Source: a virus. Taken from it: a stretch of DNA of 32,283 bases. The notes beneath the pieces were generated by a model. The model was not told the origin of the DNA, did not search any database, and was given only the letters and a program-made list of their open reading frames with translations. The translations under genes were made by a program, and so were the position numbers. Where the stretch lies: positions 1 to 32,283 of IMG/VR virus record IMGVR_UViG_3300022539_000518. The stretch is one strand, 5' to 3'. Below, piece by piece: positions 23,672 to 30,088 of this stretch; the first letter of the stretch is position 1; each line of letters starts with the position of its first letter.

Positions 23672-24598
23672 TTATTTCTCCTTGTACCATCGACAAGTCT
23701 CTATTAAACCTTGTGATAAAGATGTTTTTGCTTGCCAACCTAATTTATTAATGTGAGATATATTTAAAAGTTTCGATTTAACACCGTGTGGAGATAAAAG
23801 ATCCCATTCTATTGATTGTTTCCGCCCTATAATATCTATAATTAATTGAGCAAGTTCCTTAATTGATATTTCTATGCCTATTCCTATATTAAGAGTACCA
23901 TCTTGTAGATCAACATAATCTAAATTTTCCATCACCCAAATTGCTCCTTCAGCAAAATCATCGACATATAAGAATTCCCGTTTTGCGGTTCCGTTTCCCC
24001 AGACTTTTATTATATTCTCTTCTTTCTGTTCAAAGCATTTCCTTATAAGTGCAGGTATAACATGACTTTTTTTTTTATTAAAATTATCCCATTTGCCATA
24101 CAAATTAGGAGGAATTAAAGACAAAAAATTACATCCATATTGCCTGAGATAAGACCTGCAAAGCTCGATACCAGCTAATTTAGCAATGGCATAAGACCAG
24201 TTCTCATCCGTCTTTCCATCGCCAAGTTGCTCTTCTTTATAAGGTTGAGGGCCATCTACAGGATAAATGCAAGAACTCCCAAGGAAGAGGAGTTTTTTGA
24301 CTTTGTATGCGTGGCAGGCATTGATGACATTGGTCTGAATCAGAAGGTTATCGGAGAGCAATTCAGTAGGATGAGTGATTGATTCCAGAACACCCCCGAC
24401 ACGGGCAGCAGCTAAAAATACATATTCAGGTTGATAAGAAGAAAAAAGCCAATCAACCATTGGCGCGGATATTAGATCGACTTCCTGATGTGTTTTGAGA
24501 ATGAGATTATCATATCCTTTATTTTGCAAATTTCGCAAAATAGCAGATCCGGCCAGACCAGTATGACCAGCTATGTATATCTTTGAGTTTTTATTCAT
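23672..24598 (-). CDS. fcl: GDP-L-fucose synthase (308 aa)
   Basis: The extended short-chain dehydrogenase fold begins with IYIAGHTGLAGSAILRNL (NADP-binding G-x-x-G-x-x-G). It continues with FLAAARVGG, the Ser of LFLGSSCIYP and the Y-x-x-x-K of WSYAIAKLAGIE, which is the catalytic pair. LIPPNLYGKWDNF and VWGNGTAKREFLYVDDFAEG are typical of GDP-4-keto-6-deoxymannose epimerase/reductases. The enzyme makes GDP-L-fucose from GDP-4-keto-6-deoxy-D-mannose. No GDP-mannose 4,6-dehydratase is in this window, so that step would come from the host or another part of the genome. Length is normal. Confidence 0.9.
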   Translation of the reverse strand: MNKNSKIYIAGHTGLAGSAILRNLQNKGYDNLILKTHQEVDLISAPMVDWLFSSYQPEYVFLAAARVGGVLESITHPTELLSDNLLIQTNVINACHAYKVKKLLFLGSSCIYPVDGPQPYKEEQLGDGKTDENWSYAIAKLAGIELCRSYLRQYGCNFLSLIPPNLYGKWDNFNKKKSHVIPALIRKCFEQKEENIIKVWGNGTAKREFLYVDDFAEGAIWVMENLDYVDLQDGTLNIGIGIEISIKELAQLIIDIIGRKQSIEWDLLSPHGVKSKLLNISHINKLGWQAKTSLSQGLIETCRWYKEK

Positions 24599-24659
24599 TC
24601 AAAAGTTCTCCAGGATCTAATCGTAACAATGGATATTCCCCGGGATCGCATCGCAGCAT
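24591..24659 (-). CDS. Possible tiny peptide with internal repeat (22 aa)
   Basis: The ATG at 24659 begins MLRCDPGEYPLLRLDPGELL, where L-R-x-D-P-G-E occurs twice, and the stop overlaps the start of the fucose gene. The same frame stays open upstream with no good start. It may be a coupling leader or chance. Confidence 0.35.
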   Translation of the reverse strand: MLRCDPGEYPLLRLDPGELLNE

Positions 24660-24670
24660 CGGATTATCTT

Positions 24671-24793
24671 CTATTTGTGCTTCTCCAGATGTTCCTTCAG
24701 CACCTCTTTCATTGCCAATACATCCTTCTCAAGTTGTTTAACATGCTTGATGATGGCGTTTAGTTTCTGATTTAATTCGGCTGTACCGGCCAT
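24671..24793 (-). CDS. Small coiled-coil protein (40 aa)
   Basis: The ATG at 24793 lies directly after the stop of the 78-residue gene. The sequence after MAGTAELNQKL is a heptad-like helix (IIKHVKQLEKDVLAMKEVLK). It is hydrophilic with no motif. Short coiled coils like this are common between phage genes; function unknown. Confidence 0.55.
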   Translation of the reverse strand: MAGTAELNQKLNAIIKHVKQLEKDVLAMKEVLKEHLEKHK

Positions 24794-25030
24794 TTACCTA
24801 TCCTTATGAAATTTCAGTTTCGTCCGTTTGCCCCTCGTTTTCACGGTATCTGTCTTGATATAGACCTCATCGGTTACTTTCTCCACAAATGCACATCCCA
24901 TGCTACTTCTTAGTAGCTTTATGATTATCCCATCCATATGCTGATCCCTTTCCGGAATTGCAGGATAGTATTCTACATTTATGCACATCGTTGCTTTGGG
25001 GGGAAGTTTAACTTGTTTTAATCTTGCCAT
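24794..25030 (-). CDS. Unknown small protein (78 aa)
   Basis: The protein is basic, with MARLKQVKLPPKATMCINVE at the start and a KTRGKRTKLKFHKDR tail. The middle is beta-rich (GIIIKLLRSSMGCAFVEKVT). A GGAGG site precedes the start. It belongs to a run of small genes downstream of the large terminase. Confidence 0.65.
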   Translation of the reverse strand: MARLKQVKLPPKATMCINVEYYPAIPERDQHMDGIIIKLLRSSMGCAFVEKVTDEVYIKTDTVKTRGKRTKLKFHKDR

Positions 25031-25059
25031 TTGTAATCCTCCGGTTTTTATTAAAATGA

Positions 25060-25311
25060 TTATCGATGTTTAGGTGTAATACGTTTTGATGTTAAAGAAC
25101 CGGGGCCACCTATCTTAGCTTTACTTTCATTTTTAGCTACAAGGCGCTGCTCATCAAATGTAAATTCCAATATTACTGGATTTCCATATTCATCTTTACC
25201 TAATTTCTCTAAGAGGACTCTTCTACATCCATATTGATATTCTGTAATTGCTGTGGCGACTCCTTCGATTCCTGTGCAGTTATCTTTATATTTTTTACTT
25301 AATTCGATCAT
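25060..25311 (-). CDS. Conserved small phage protein (83 aa)
   Basis: The sequence is of a type widely found in phages: the opening L-x-K-K-Y-K-D-x-x-T-G-I/F-E-G-V-A-T-A-x-T-E-Y pattern, then GCRRVLLEKLGKDEYGNPVI and FTFDEQRLVAK. It is beta-rich and looks like a small beta-barrel. Biochemical role is not known to me. GGAGG precedes the start. Confidence 0.75.
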   Translation of the reverse strand: MIELSKKYKDNCTGIEGVATAITEYQYGCRRVLLEKLGKDEYGNPVILEFTFDEQRLVAKNESKAKIGGPGSLTSKRITPKHR

Positions 25312-25357
25312 TTATTGATCCTCCGTTTTGTAAGTAAGAATTTATTATTAATTTCCA

Positions 25358-25507
25358 TCATACCTTCTTTTTCTTCTTGCGTTTCTTATGGGTCCCTGTT
25401 ATTGTACCCTTACTTTGAGAAGCATAGAATACTTGTTCACCTTTCTCTTTGCCATATTGCTTTATCATGGCACGTTTGATTTTAGCGCCTTTGGGTGTAA
25501 GAGGCAT
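25358..25507 (-). CDS. Small basic phage protein (49 aa)
   Basis: The opening MPLTPKGAKIKRAMIKQYGK and then KGEQVFYASQSKGTITG match a recurrent short phage protein (MPLTKKG..., Y-G-x-x-K-G-x-x-V-F-Y-A-S). The tail is a lysine run (HKKRKKKKKV). The start has AGGAGAG. Function unknown; nucleic acid contact is possible. Confidence 0.7.
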   Translation of the reverse strand: MPLTPKGAKIKRAMIKQYGKEKGEQVFYASQSKGTITGTHKKRKKKKKV

Positions 25508-25542
25508 CTAAACTCTCCTCCTTAGTTGAGTATATGGGGTTA

Positions 25543-25734
25543 TTATACATATTCAAAACTACTATCATCAAAGAATTTTCCGGGATATTCAAATAGGGAT
25601 ATTCTTGTACACCAAAAATAAATCTCTTTTATTTTTATGCTGTAAATATGCCCTTTATGTAAAAGTTTTCTTGGGTCTTCATTGATTGCCCAATTAAGAC
25701 GAAAATCTGTTTTCCCTACATACTTTACTTTCAT
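25543..25734 (-). CDS. Unknown small protein after terminase (63 aa)
   Basis: The ATG at 25734 directly follows the terminase stop. MKVKYVGKTDFRLNWAINED, KGHIYSIKIKEIYFW and SLFEYPGKFFDDSSF suggest a small beta-barrel or SH3-like fold. I do not recognise the family. Confidence 0.6.
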   Translation of the reverse strand: MKVKYVGKTDFRLNWAINEDPRKLLHKGHIYSIKIKEIYFWCTRISLFEYPGKFFDDSSFEYV

Positions 25735-27216
25735 CTAAACCCTTCTCCCCAGATCTATAATATGTCTTTTAGGTTTTGTAGATTTAAAACTCTGTAAAGG
25801 CCATTTCTTCATTTTATCCTTATCTCTATACTTAGCACCCACCTCCTGCAGAATATATCTCACGCAGATAGGAAAGTCAGACCATTTAGTATCCGGTGTG
25901 GCCAGGTTCTTGTTTTCGCTGCGCTTCCAGTAGTGATTACCCATGGCATGCCTGAGATGTTTACAGTTCTCTCTCACAAACAACCGTGGGTGATTCTTAC
26001 AGTTGCCCTTCAGATAGTCATTTACTATGCCGATACCCACATCCGGATCCCTATTTTTCCCCTCAGTAGTAATTATGCCATTTTTCCTAAACTCATCCCA
26101 GGCGTTAAATCCTTTGTCTATACCCTTATATTTGTTTTTGGCACTGGGATCCTGCCATCTCCTGAACTTGCGCTTCATGTGCGGCCATCCCTCGATCTGA
26201 AAGAACATCTCTGCCAGTTCCGGGATTTCTTTATTCTCAGCTATTGCGGGATCGAGCTCATCGAATATCGTGATATCTCCATCGCTATCTATCCATCCCC
26301 AGACAGCAGCGCAGGGTTTGGAGGGATGCCAGTCAAAGGCCATAACCCATTCGACATCCCAATAATCAGGGGTGTTGATATCCATAGGTACGATATGGCC
26401 TTCTATCTTCTCCGGATTCCAGTATCTATCTTCCCAGGGATAGTGAATTATCTTGCCCCAGGAGGGGTATTCGCCAAAAATCTGAACTCTTATCTGTTCC
26501 GGGGTCTTTCCTTTACTCCATTGCTTTATGAACCAGTCGTCGATAGCAGGATTATCCGCCATACATGCCTTAAAAACATCGATATTAGGATCTTCCAGCT
26601 CTGCCTCGACCACTTGCTCTTTCGTCCAGGTAGGGCCTTTGCCTTCTTCATATGGCGGGGTAAGTGCGCCTAAGATTTTACCCCTATTCTTGGCATTTCT
26701 TAACCCTCGATAATTCTCATCCCATACCCTCTGGCCTGACTCCTCATCCATACCCAGAATATCGTGCTCTGTCCCTCTTTCGAGCTTCCATCCCTGAACC
26801 TCTGTTACCCAGACCATTTTACTGCCGTTCTTTAAATCTATTCCCGGATGTTCTTTGCTGAATCCTGCCTTTATTTGACTTTTAGGTAAAAGAGGTCCTA
26901 ATTCGTCTATAACCTCTCCATGATGTACTACTTTTTGTGGTTCTAACAGTTTTATGAGAGCTACCTCCTTCACGTTATCGAAAGAAGGAACTAAGATCCT
27001 GGCCGTGAGAGGCGGTGTGGCAAATTGTTTGGGATGTGTCCCAAGAAGATAATTCACGATATTCCAATAGAAAAGGATACTCTTTCCGGTGCCATTCGCT
27101 GATATAAACCACCTCTGAAAAGCTTCCGATAGGATAAACTTTAATTGCTGCTTATAGAAGTATTGGCCCCAACTGTGTACTGCCGGCAACCAATCCTTGG
27201 GAATCTCCTTAGACAT
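25735..27216 (-). CDS. terL: Large terminase subunit (493 aa)
   Basis: Motor and nuclease landmarks are in order. RWFISANGTGKSILFYWNIV is the Walker A loop, and HDILGMDEES is Walker B followed by the catalytic Glu. GALTPPYEEGKGPTW is the coupling motif region. The nuclease half carries WVMAFDWHPSKPCAAVWGWI (the first acidic ligand) and IFDELDP (second), with a later conserved region HLRHAMGNHYW. The start at 27216 is chosen because GGAGTGAAA precedes it; the longer frame starts inside a terminator. It packages DNA with the portal and a small subunit. Confidence 0.95.
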   Translation of the reverse strand: MSKEIPKDWLPAVHSWGQYFYKQQLKFILSEAFQRWFISANGTGKSILFYWNIVNYLLGTHPKQFATPPLTARILVPSFDNVKEVALIKLLEPQKVVHHGEVIDELGPLLPKSQIKAGFSKEHPGIDLKNGSKMVWVTEVQGWKLERGTEHDILGMDEESGQRVWDENYRGLRNAKNRGKILGALTPPYEEGKGPTWTKEQVVEAELEDPNIDVFKACMADNPAIDDWFIKQWSKGKTPEQIRVQIFGEYPSWGKIIHYPWEDRYWNPEKIEGHIVPMDINTPDYWDVEWVMAFDWHPSKPCAAVWGWIDSDGDITIFDELDPAIAENKEIPELAEMFFQIEGWPHMKRKFRRWQDPSAKNKYKGIDKGFNAWDEFRKNGIITTEGKNRDPDVGIGIVNDYLKGNCKNHPRLFVRENCKHLRHAMGNHYWKRSENKNLATPDTKWSDFPICVRYILQEVGAKYRDKDKMKKWPLQSFKSTKPKRHIIDLGRRV

Positions 27217-27234
27217 TTTCACTCCATATCTAAC

Positions 27235-27273
27235 AAAAAAGGCAATATGATGGTGTGGCACCACACTGCCTTT
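27235..27273 (-). terminator. Intrinsic terminator upstream of terminase
   Basis: On the minus strand AAAGGCA pairs with TGCCTTT around an inner GTGTGG/CCACAC hairpin, followed by TTTTTTG. It separates the RAMP-like gene's transcript from the terminase gene. Confidence 0.75.
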
Positions 27274-27287
27274 CGTATTAGTTATGA

Positions 27288-27313
27288 GAATTTAATTCAA
27301 ATCAACTCAACTC
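27288..27313 (-). repeat. Copy A of AT-rich/CAAC element
   Basis: Read on the minus strand it has GAGTTGATTTGAATTAAATT, the same arrangement as copies at 27876-27902, 27965-27990 and 28300-28325: GTTG/CTTA, then TT, then ATTAAATT or ATAAATT. This copy precedes the terminase-side terminator. The plus strand reads as CAAC-rich. Confidence 0.6.
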
Positions 27314-27336
27314 AGCATAACCCAAATCAACAAAAC

Positions 27337-27864
27337 CTAAATCACCTCATACTCCACAACTTCAAACCTACCATTCCCGTGATTCCTTCTCCCCCCGATA
27401 CCGCAATAAGCTCCGGCATTCTCAAGGGCCTCTTTGATAAATGAAGATTCAAAGAAATCAGGGAATGTCATTTCAAATTTCAGACTCCAATCGCCTTTGA
27501 TGAAAGCCTGGATATTCCACCTCATCTTACCTTGATCGACCATGGTATGAAATTTATCTGTCTGAATATCATCCAGATTCATTTCCGGCTCGAAGAATAT
27601 ATCTTCTGGCTTCACCCATAAGGCCGATAAGACAAGATTCTTGGCTCTCGTCTTGGATCTTTCTATCTTCATATTCATGGTGTCGATGGCATTCAGGATA
27701 GTACCCTTTATCTGCCTGGCCGGAATATGAAGATGCCCGTTACAATACACCCGATTCATAGCCACTTTCATCTCTTGCGCCTCCCCTTTAGGGGTCTTAT
27801 CCTGTGTGGGACGTGAAAAGAAGTAGGGGGCTATACCTTTAATCTCTGCTTTTACTTTGTACAT
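27337..27864 (-). CDS. RAMP-like/ferredoxin-fold candidate (175 aa)
   Basis: The protein opens with the strand YKVKAEIKGIAPYFFSRP and later has HLHIPARQIKGTILNAIDT (about residues 44-62), the I-P-x-x-x-I/L-K-G-x motif found in Cas-type RAMP proteins. It ends with AYCGIGGRRNHGNGRFEVVE, a Gly-rich loop and strand of the G-x-G-x-x-x-x-G-x-G-R-F kind typical of RAMPs. The middle has TMVDQGKMRWNIQAFIKGDW and LKFEMTFPDFF. There are no CRISPR repeats or other cas genes here. It belongs to a phage family of unknown role. It starts after AAGGAG and lies between repeat-rich gaps. Binding of RNA or DNA is inference. Confidence 0.65.
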   Translation of the reverse strand: MYKVKAEIKGIAPYFFSRPTQDKTPKGEAQEMKVAMNRVYCNGHLHIPARQIKGTILNAIDTMNMKIERSKTRAKNLVLSALWVKPEDIFFEPEMNLDDIQTDKFHTMVDQGKMRWNIQAFIKGDWSLKFEMTFPDFFESSFIKEALENAGAYCGIGGRRNHGNGRFEVVEYEVI

Positions 27865-27875
27865 GATGTTTCTCC

Positions 27876-27902
27876 TTTAATTTATTTTAGATTAACGCAA
27901 CG
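27876..27902 (-). repeat. Copy B1 of AT-rich/CAAC element
   Basis: On the minus strand it reads GTTGCGTTAATCTAAAATAA then ATTAAAG, directly before the ribosome site of the RAMP-like gene. Compared with the 17-nt exact pair at 27965 and 28300 it keeps the same GTTGCGTTA...TAAATTAAAG frame with changes in the middle. Confidence 0.55.
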
Positions 27903-27940
27903 TAAACCAACTGAAACCAACTCAAAGCAACACAACAAAA
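27893..27940. repeat. 10-bp periodic CAAC/AAACCAAC motif array
   Basis: The plus strand reads as successive 10-base units CGTAAACCAA, CTGAAACCAA, CTCAAAGCAA and CACAACAAAA, so the AA-C step recurs once per helical turn for four units. It lies in the leader of the RAMP-like gene. A DNA-binding site for a protein that sits on one face is possible. Confidence 0.75.
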
Positions 27941-27964
27941 CATTCTCTTGCGCAAAGGAAAGTC

Positions 27965-27981
27965 TTTAATTTAATATAACG
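27965..27981 (-). repeat. Copy B2: 17-nt exact direct repeat, first copy
   Basis: TTTAATTTAATATAACG on the plus strand is identical to 28300-28316. It is followed by TAAGCCAAT, then by a run of CAA-type words up to 28018. It lies between the 86-residue gene and the RAMP-like gene. Confidence 0.85.
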
Positions 27982-28018
27982 TAAGCCAATCTAACTCAAG
28001 CAAAGGTAATGCAACGCA

Positions 28019-28279
28019 TCACTTCTTCTTATCAGGCAATAAATTCTGCTCTTTTACAAGCTTTTTGATTTCTTCTCTATCCTTGGCAATCCATTTGACT
28101 ATCTTCAGGTTAATGGCCTTATTTTGGCCTGTACTGCCGAGGTGCTTTTGGTGTTGTTGGATATTGAACTGATTGAGTTTTACCCGTTCCGGCCCAAGGT
28201 CTTTATCTTTCCTCATCAGATCATTAAATTCTTGGGCACTGGCTTTGGCATTGTCCTCTAATAGTTCTCCTAAATCCAT
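28019..28279 (-). CDS. Unknown helical protein next to RAMP-like gene (86 aa)
   Basis: MDLGELLEDNAKASAQEFND is an acidic helix. QFNIQQHQKHLGSTGQNKAI could be a polar loop. INLKIVKWIAKDREEIKKLV and KEQNLLPDKKK end the protein with a basic tail. No domain recognised. It lies between copies C and B2 of the repeat element, and its start follows AAAGGAG. It may work with the RAMP-like protein, as judged by position only. Confidence 0.65.
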   Translation of the reverse strand: MDLGELLEDNAKASAQEFNDLMRKDKDLGPERVKLNQFNIQQHQKHLGSTGQNKAINLKIVKWIAKDREEIKKLVKEQNLLPDKKK

Positions 28280-28299
28280 GGTATTCTCCTTTATGTTAG

Positions 28300-28316
28300 T
28301 TTAATTTAATATAACG
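28300..28316 (-). repeat. Copy C: 17-nt exact direct repeat, second copy
   Basis: TTTAATTTAATATAACG is identical to 27965-27981; CAACTCAACTTAAC follows on the plus strand. Read on the minus strand it is AGTTGCGTTATATTAAATTA, located about 20 bases before the start of the 86-residue gene. Confidence 0.85.
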
Positions 28317-28365
28317 CAACTCAACTTAACAGAAATTAAAATAACGTAACCTATATCATAAGCTC

Positions 28366-28515
28366 TCACCTCCCTACGCTTAGAACATAAAATGGTTTTA
28401 GCTCATCATTGCTAAAATAGGGCCAGCATCGCTTCTCCCACTTATAGGCAAGTCTAAACAAATAATGTGCAAGCCAGAAAAGGAATCCGCAGATTAAACA
28501 AAATAGGTGTTTCAT
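28366..28515 (-). CDS. Small membrane protein (49 aa)
   Basis: MKHLFCLICGFLFWLAHYLF forms one hydrophobic segment (residues 3-22), followed by a basic/aromatic RLAYKWEKRCWPYFSNDELK tail. AGAGGGGTGAGAGCTT precedes the ATG. A lysis- or entry-related role is possible; nothing diagnostic is seen. Just downstream its leader is duplicated (see findings). Confidence 0.6.
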   Translation of the reverse strand: MKHLFCLICGFLFWLAHYLFRLAYKWEKRCWPYFSNDELKPFYVLSVGR

Positions 28516-28521
28516 AAGCTC

Positions 28522-28683
28522 TCACCCCTCTTTCTCCTTATCTTTAAATTTCTTTTCCCAATATCCTTCACGTTTACGTATTGCCTGCATTGTAAGCACT
28601 ATTCCCTTATGAAAACCCTCGATGGCTTCGATTAATAGCGCTACCTGCTGTTCTAAATGATGGATTCTGTGTTCTGTACTCAT
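28522..28683 (-). CDS. Small helical protein (53 aa)
   Basis: The ATG at 28683 has GGGAGGTGG upstream. The protein is hydrophilic and heptad-like (HRIHHLEQQVALLIEAIEGF), then basic (AIRKREGYWEKKFKDKEKEG). It is predicted coiled coil with no motif. Confidence 0.6.
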   Translation of the reverse strand: MSTEHRIHHLEQQVALLIEAIEGFHKGIVLTMQAIRKREGYWEKKFKDKEKEG

Positions 28684-28701
28684 CACTAAAACTCCACCTC
28701 C

Positions 28702-28980
28702 CTAAATTTTAATATGCTTTCGACAACCCGGACAAATCGCTTCTTTATGAACCAGAAAATCATAATTGCGAAGTTCCGATTTCTTTAAAGTTTCACGCAA
28801 AGAATATTTTACTTTTTCTAATCTTTCGGCATAAGCTTTATTTTCTTCCGTCCGATATAAAGCAACACTAAGTTCATGTATTTCATTATCCATTTTTAGA
28901 ACTTCATCTTTTAATGTTTGATATTTTAAAAAAAGAAGTCCAACCTCATTTAAATCATTTTGAGATATTCCTTGATACAT
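28702..28980 (-). CDS. Coiled-coil protein with C-terminal CxxC (92 aa)
   Basis: Residues ~10-75 form a long heptad-like helix (LKYQTLKDEVLKMDNEIHEL; KAYAERLEKVKYSLRETLKK). The C-terminus has KEAICPGCRKHIKI, a single C-P-G-C that could bind zinc with a partner chain. The gene overlaps the upstream gene by 26 bases. Function unknown. Confidence 0.65.
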   Translation of the reverse strand: MYQGISQNDLNEVGLLFLKYQTLKDEVLKMDNEIHELSVALYRTEENKAYAERLEKVKYSLRETLKKSELRNYDFLVHKEAICPGCRKHIKI

Positions 28981-29152
28981 CTTTTATCTCCTTCTCTTTT
29001 AATATACCCTTATTTTTATAGATATCGATTAAGAATTCAAGAAGCTTCTTATCTGGTGTAATCACAATACAAATAGCTTCTATCAGCCATTCTCGTGTAA
29101 CATCTAATTCTTTAGCAGCTTTATCTAGTTTTGCTGTGGTTTCAGGGGTCAT
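28955..29152 (-). CDS. Unknown small helical protein (65 aa)
   Basis: TPETTAKLDKAAKELDVTRE and WLIEAICIVITPDKKLLEFL suggest a small helical bundle of the ribbon-helix-helix or toxin-antitoxin antitoxin type (T-x-x-T/A-x-x-x-L-D-x-x-A), but the DNA-contact strand is not clear. It is adjacent to the upstream gene by one base. Confidence 0.55.
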   Translation of the reverse strand: MTPETTAKLDKAAKELDVTREWLIEAICIVITPDKKLLEFLIDIYKNKGILKEKEIKDVSRNISK

Positions 29153-29153
29153 T

Positions 29154-29351
29154 CTAAAACTCCACCTCCCCCGGATTAGAGTCTATAAATGCATGCTTGA
29201 GCCAGTAGAGGATGGCGCAGTTCTCGAAAGAGCAACCTTTGAAGCCGGTTGACATACAGAGAGTGGGAATATCGGCGGCGGTATTTGCAGGCTTTTGAAC
29301 AACCCAGGGACACCCCCCCTTCCACTTCTCGAAGTCTTTAGATAGGGCCAT
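29154..29351 (-). CDS. Cysteine-containing small protein (65 aa)
   Basis: The protein has GGCPWVVQKPANTAADIPTL and CMSTGFKGCSFENCAILYWL, with four cysteines (residues ~14, 32, 39, 44) that might bind a metal. The Trp-rich C-terminal part (YWLKHAF) is helical. It overlaps the lipoprotein gene by 14 bases. Not recognised. Confidence 0.6.
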   Translation of the reverse strand: MALSKDFEKWKGGCPWVVQKPANTAADIPTLCMSTGFKGCSFENCAILYWLKHAFIDSNPGEVEF

Positions 29352-29634
29352 CGGGGTTTACCTCCTTCAATAATTGTTTGTCAGGTGATTTCTCTATCTT
29401 TTCTCTCTTCTCTCTAAAGTCCTCTAACGTTGACCAGTATTTATCTTTGTCGGCTTCATTAAAGAAATCTTTTTTGACCTGGACAATAATAGGCCCCATA
29501 GGTGTCATGATAAAAGATACAATATCTTCCGAAGGACAAGGAGGATAGGGCGGGCATGCGGCACAGGAGATGAGAAAGAAAAGGATGAAAAACATAAAAC
29601 AAATAAATCCTGTACAGACTAATAATCGTTTCAT
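29338..29634 (-). CDS. Lipoprotein, possible outer-membrane spanin-like (98 aa)
   Basis: A signal peptide with a long hydrophobic core (VCTGFICFMFFILFF) ends in the lipobox LISC, cut before Cys-24. Directly after the Cys comes AACPPYPPCPSED, a Pro-rich stretch as seen in Rz1-type spanins. The remainder (TPMGPIIVQVKKDFFNEADK, then helix DKYWSTLEDFREKREKIEKS) could be periplasmic. It lies ~450 bases downstream of the endolysin in a lysis-like neighbourhood. A spanin role is inference; it could be a superinfection-exclusion lipoprotein instead. Confidence 0.7.
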   Translation of the reverse strand: MKRLLVCTGFICFMFFILFFLISCAACPPYPPCPSEDIVSFIMTPMGPIIVQVKKDFFNEADKDKYWSTLEDFREKREKIEKSPDKQLLKEVNPDGPI

Positions 29635-29647
29635 TTTATTTTACCTT

Positions 29648-29857
29648 TTACTTATATTTATCTATTGTTTCTTTCAAAATTGTCTTTGCCATTTCAAAAA
29701 GTTGATCGTAATGAGAAAGTAGATCCTCTGGATGTAAGATTCTTCTATAGGAATGTTCAATACCATTGACAGTGAGTTTTATTCTTAACTCTTTTTCTGG
29801 TCTATTGCAAAGATAAAGGGGTGTTATTGATAACTTAAAAAATTCAATCTCATGCAT
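29648..29857 (-). CDS. Unknown small protein (69 aa)
   Basis: The first half is beta-rich (EIEFFKLSITPLYLCNRPEK; ELRIKLTVNGIEHSYRRIL) and the second is a helix (LLSHYDQLFEMAKTILKETI). No family recognised. It is between the lipoprotein and a 73-residue gene downstream of the endolysin. Confidence 0.6.
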   Translation of the reverse strand: MHEIEFFKLSITPLYLCNRPEKELRIKLTVNGIEHSYRRILHPEDLLSHYDQLFEMAKTILKETIDKYK

Positions 29858-29866
29858 TTTATGCCT

Positions 29867-30088
29867 TTAATTAAGGTTAATTACATGATTTAAAGGAATT
29901 GTTCCTGTAAATTCATCGTATCTGTAGGTATAGAAATTGAGAAATTTGGTAACAAAACAGTGGTTTGTGGTGAGATAAGAGAGTGCAGGAGGTATGTTAA
30001 TTTTTAGTGCTGTCATTTTGTTTACAACAGGAATAGACATAGCATAATCTAAGAAATGGGGAATGTCAAGGGAAAAGTTTATTTTCAT
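29867..30088 (-). CDS. Unknown small protein (73 aa)
   Basis: The start overlaps the endolysin stop as ATGA, so translation is coupled. The sequence (MKINFSLDIPHFLDYAMSIP; TKFLNFYTYRYDEFTGTIPL) is aromatic-rich with no signal peptide or motif. It may assist lysis or be unrelated. Confidence 0.55.
   Translation of the reverse strand: MKINFSLDIPHFLDYAMSIPVVNKMTALKINIPPALSYLTTNHCFVTKFLNFYTYRYDEFTGTIPLNHVINLN

Noticed and set aside
25933-26673. Rightward 246-codon frame opposite the large terminase
   Set aside because: The terminase has all its motor and nuclease motifs; the opposite frame has no recognisable protein and no ribosome site.
27893-28018. CRISPR array
   Set aside because: The repeats are 10 bases long with no spacers of constant length, so this is not CRISPR despite the RAMP-like gene beside it.
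30041-30069. TTGACA-N17-TATGCT on the minus strand
   Set aside because: The -10 is weak and the site lies inside the start of the 73-residue gene; no separate leader or gene justifies it.
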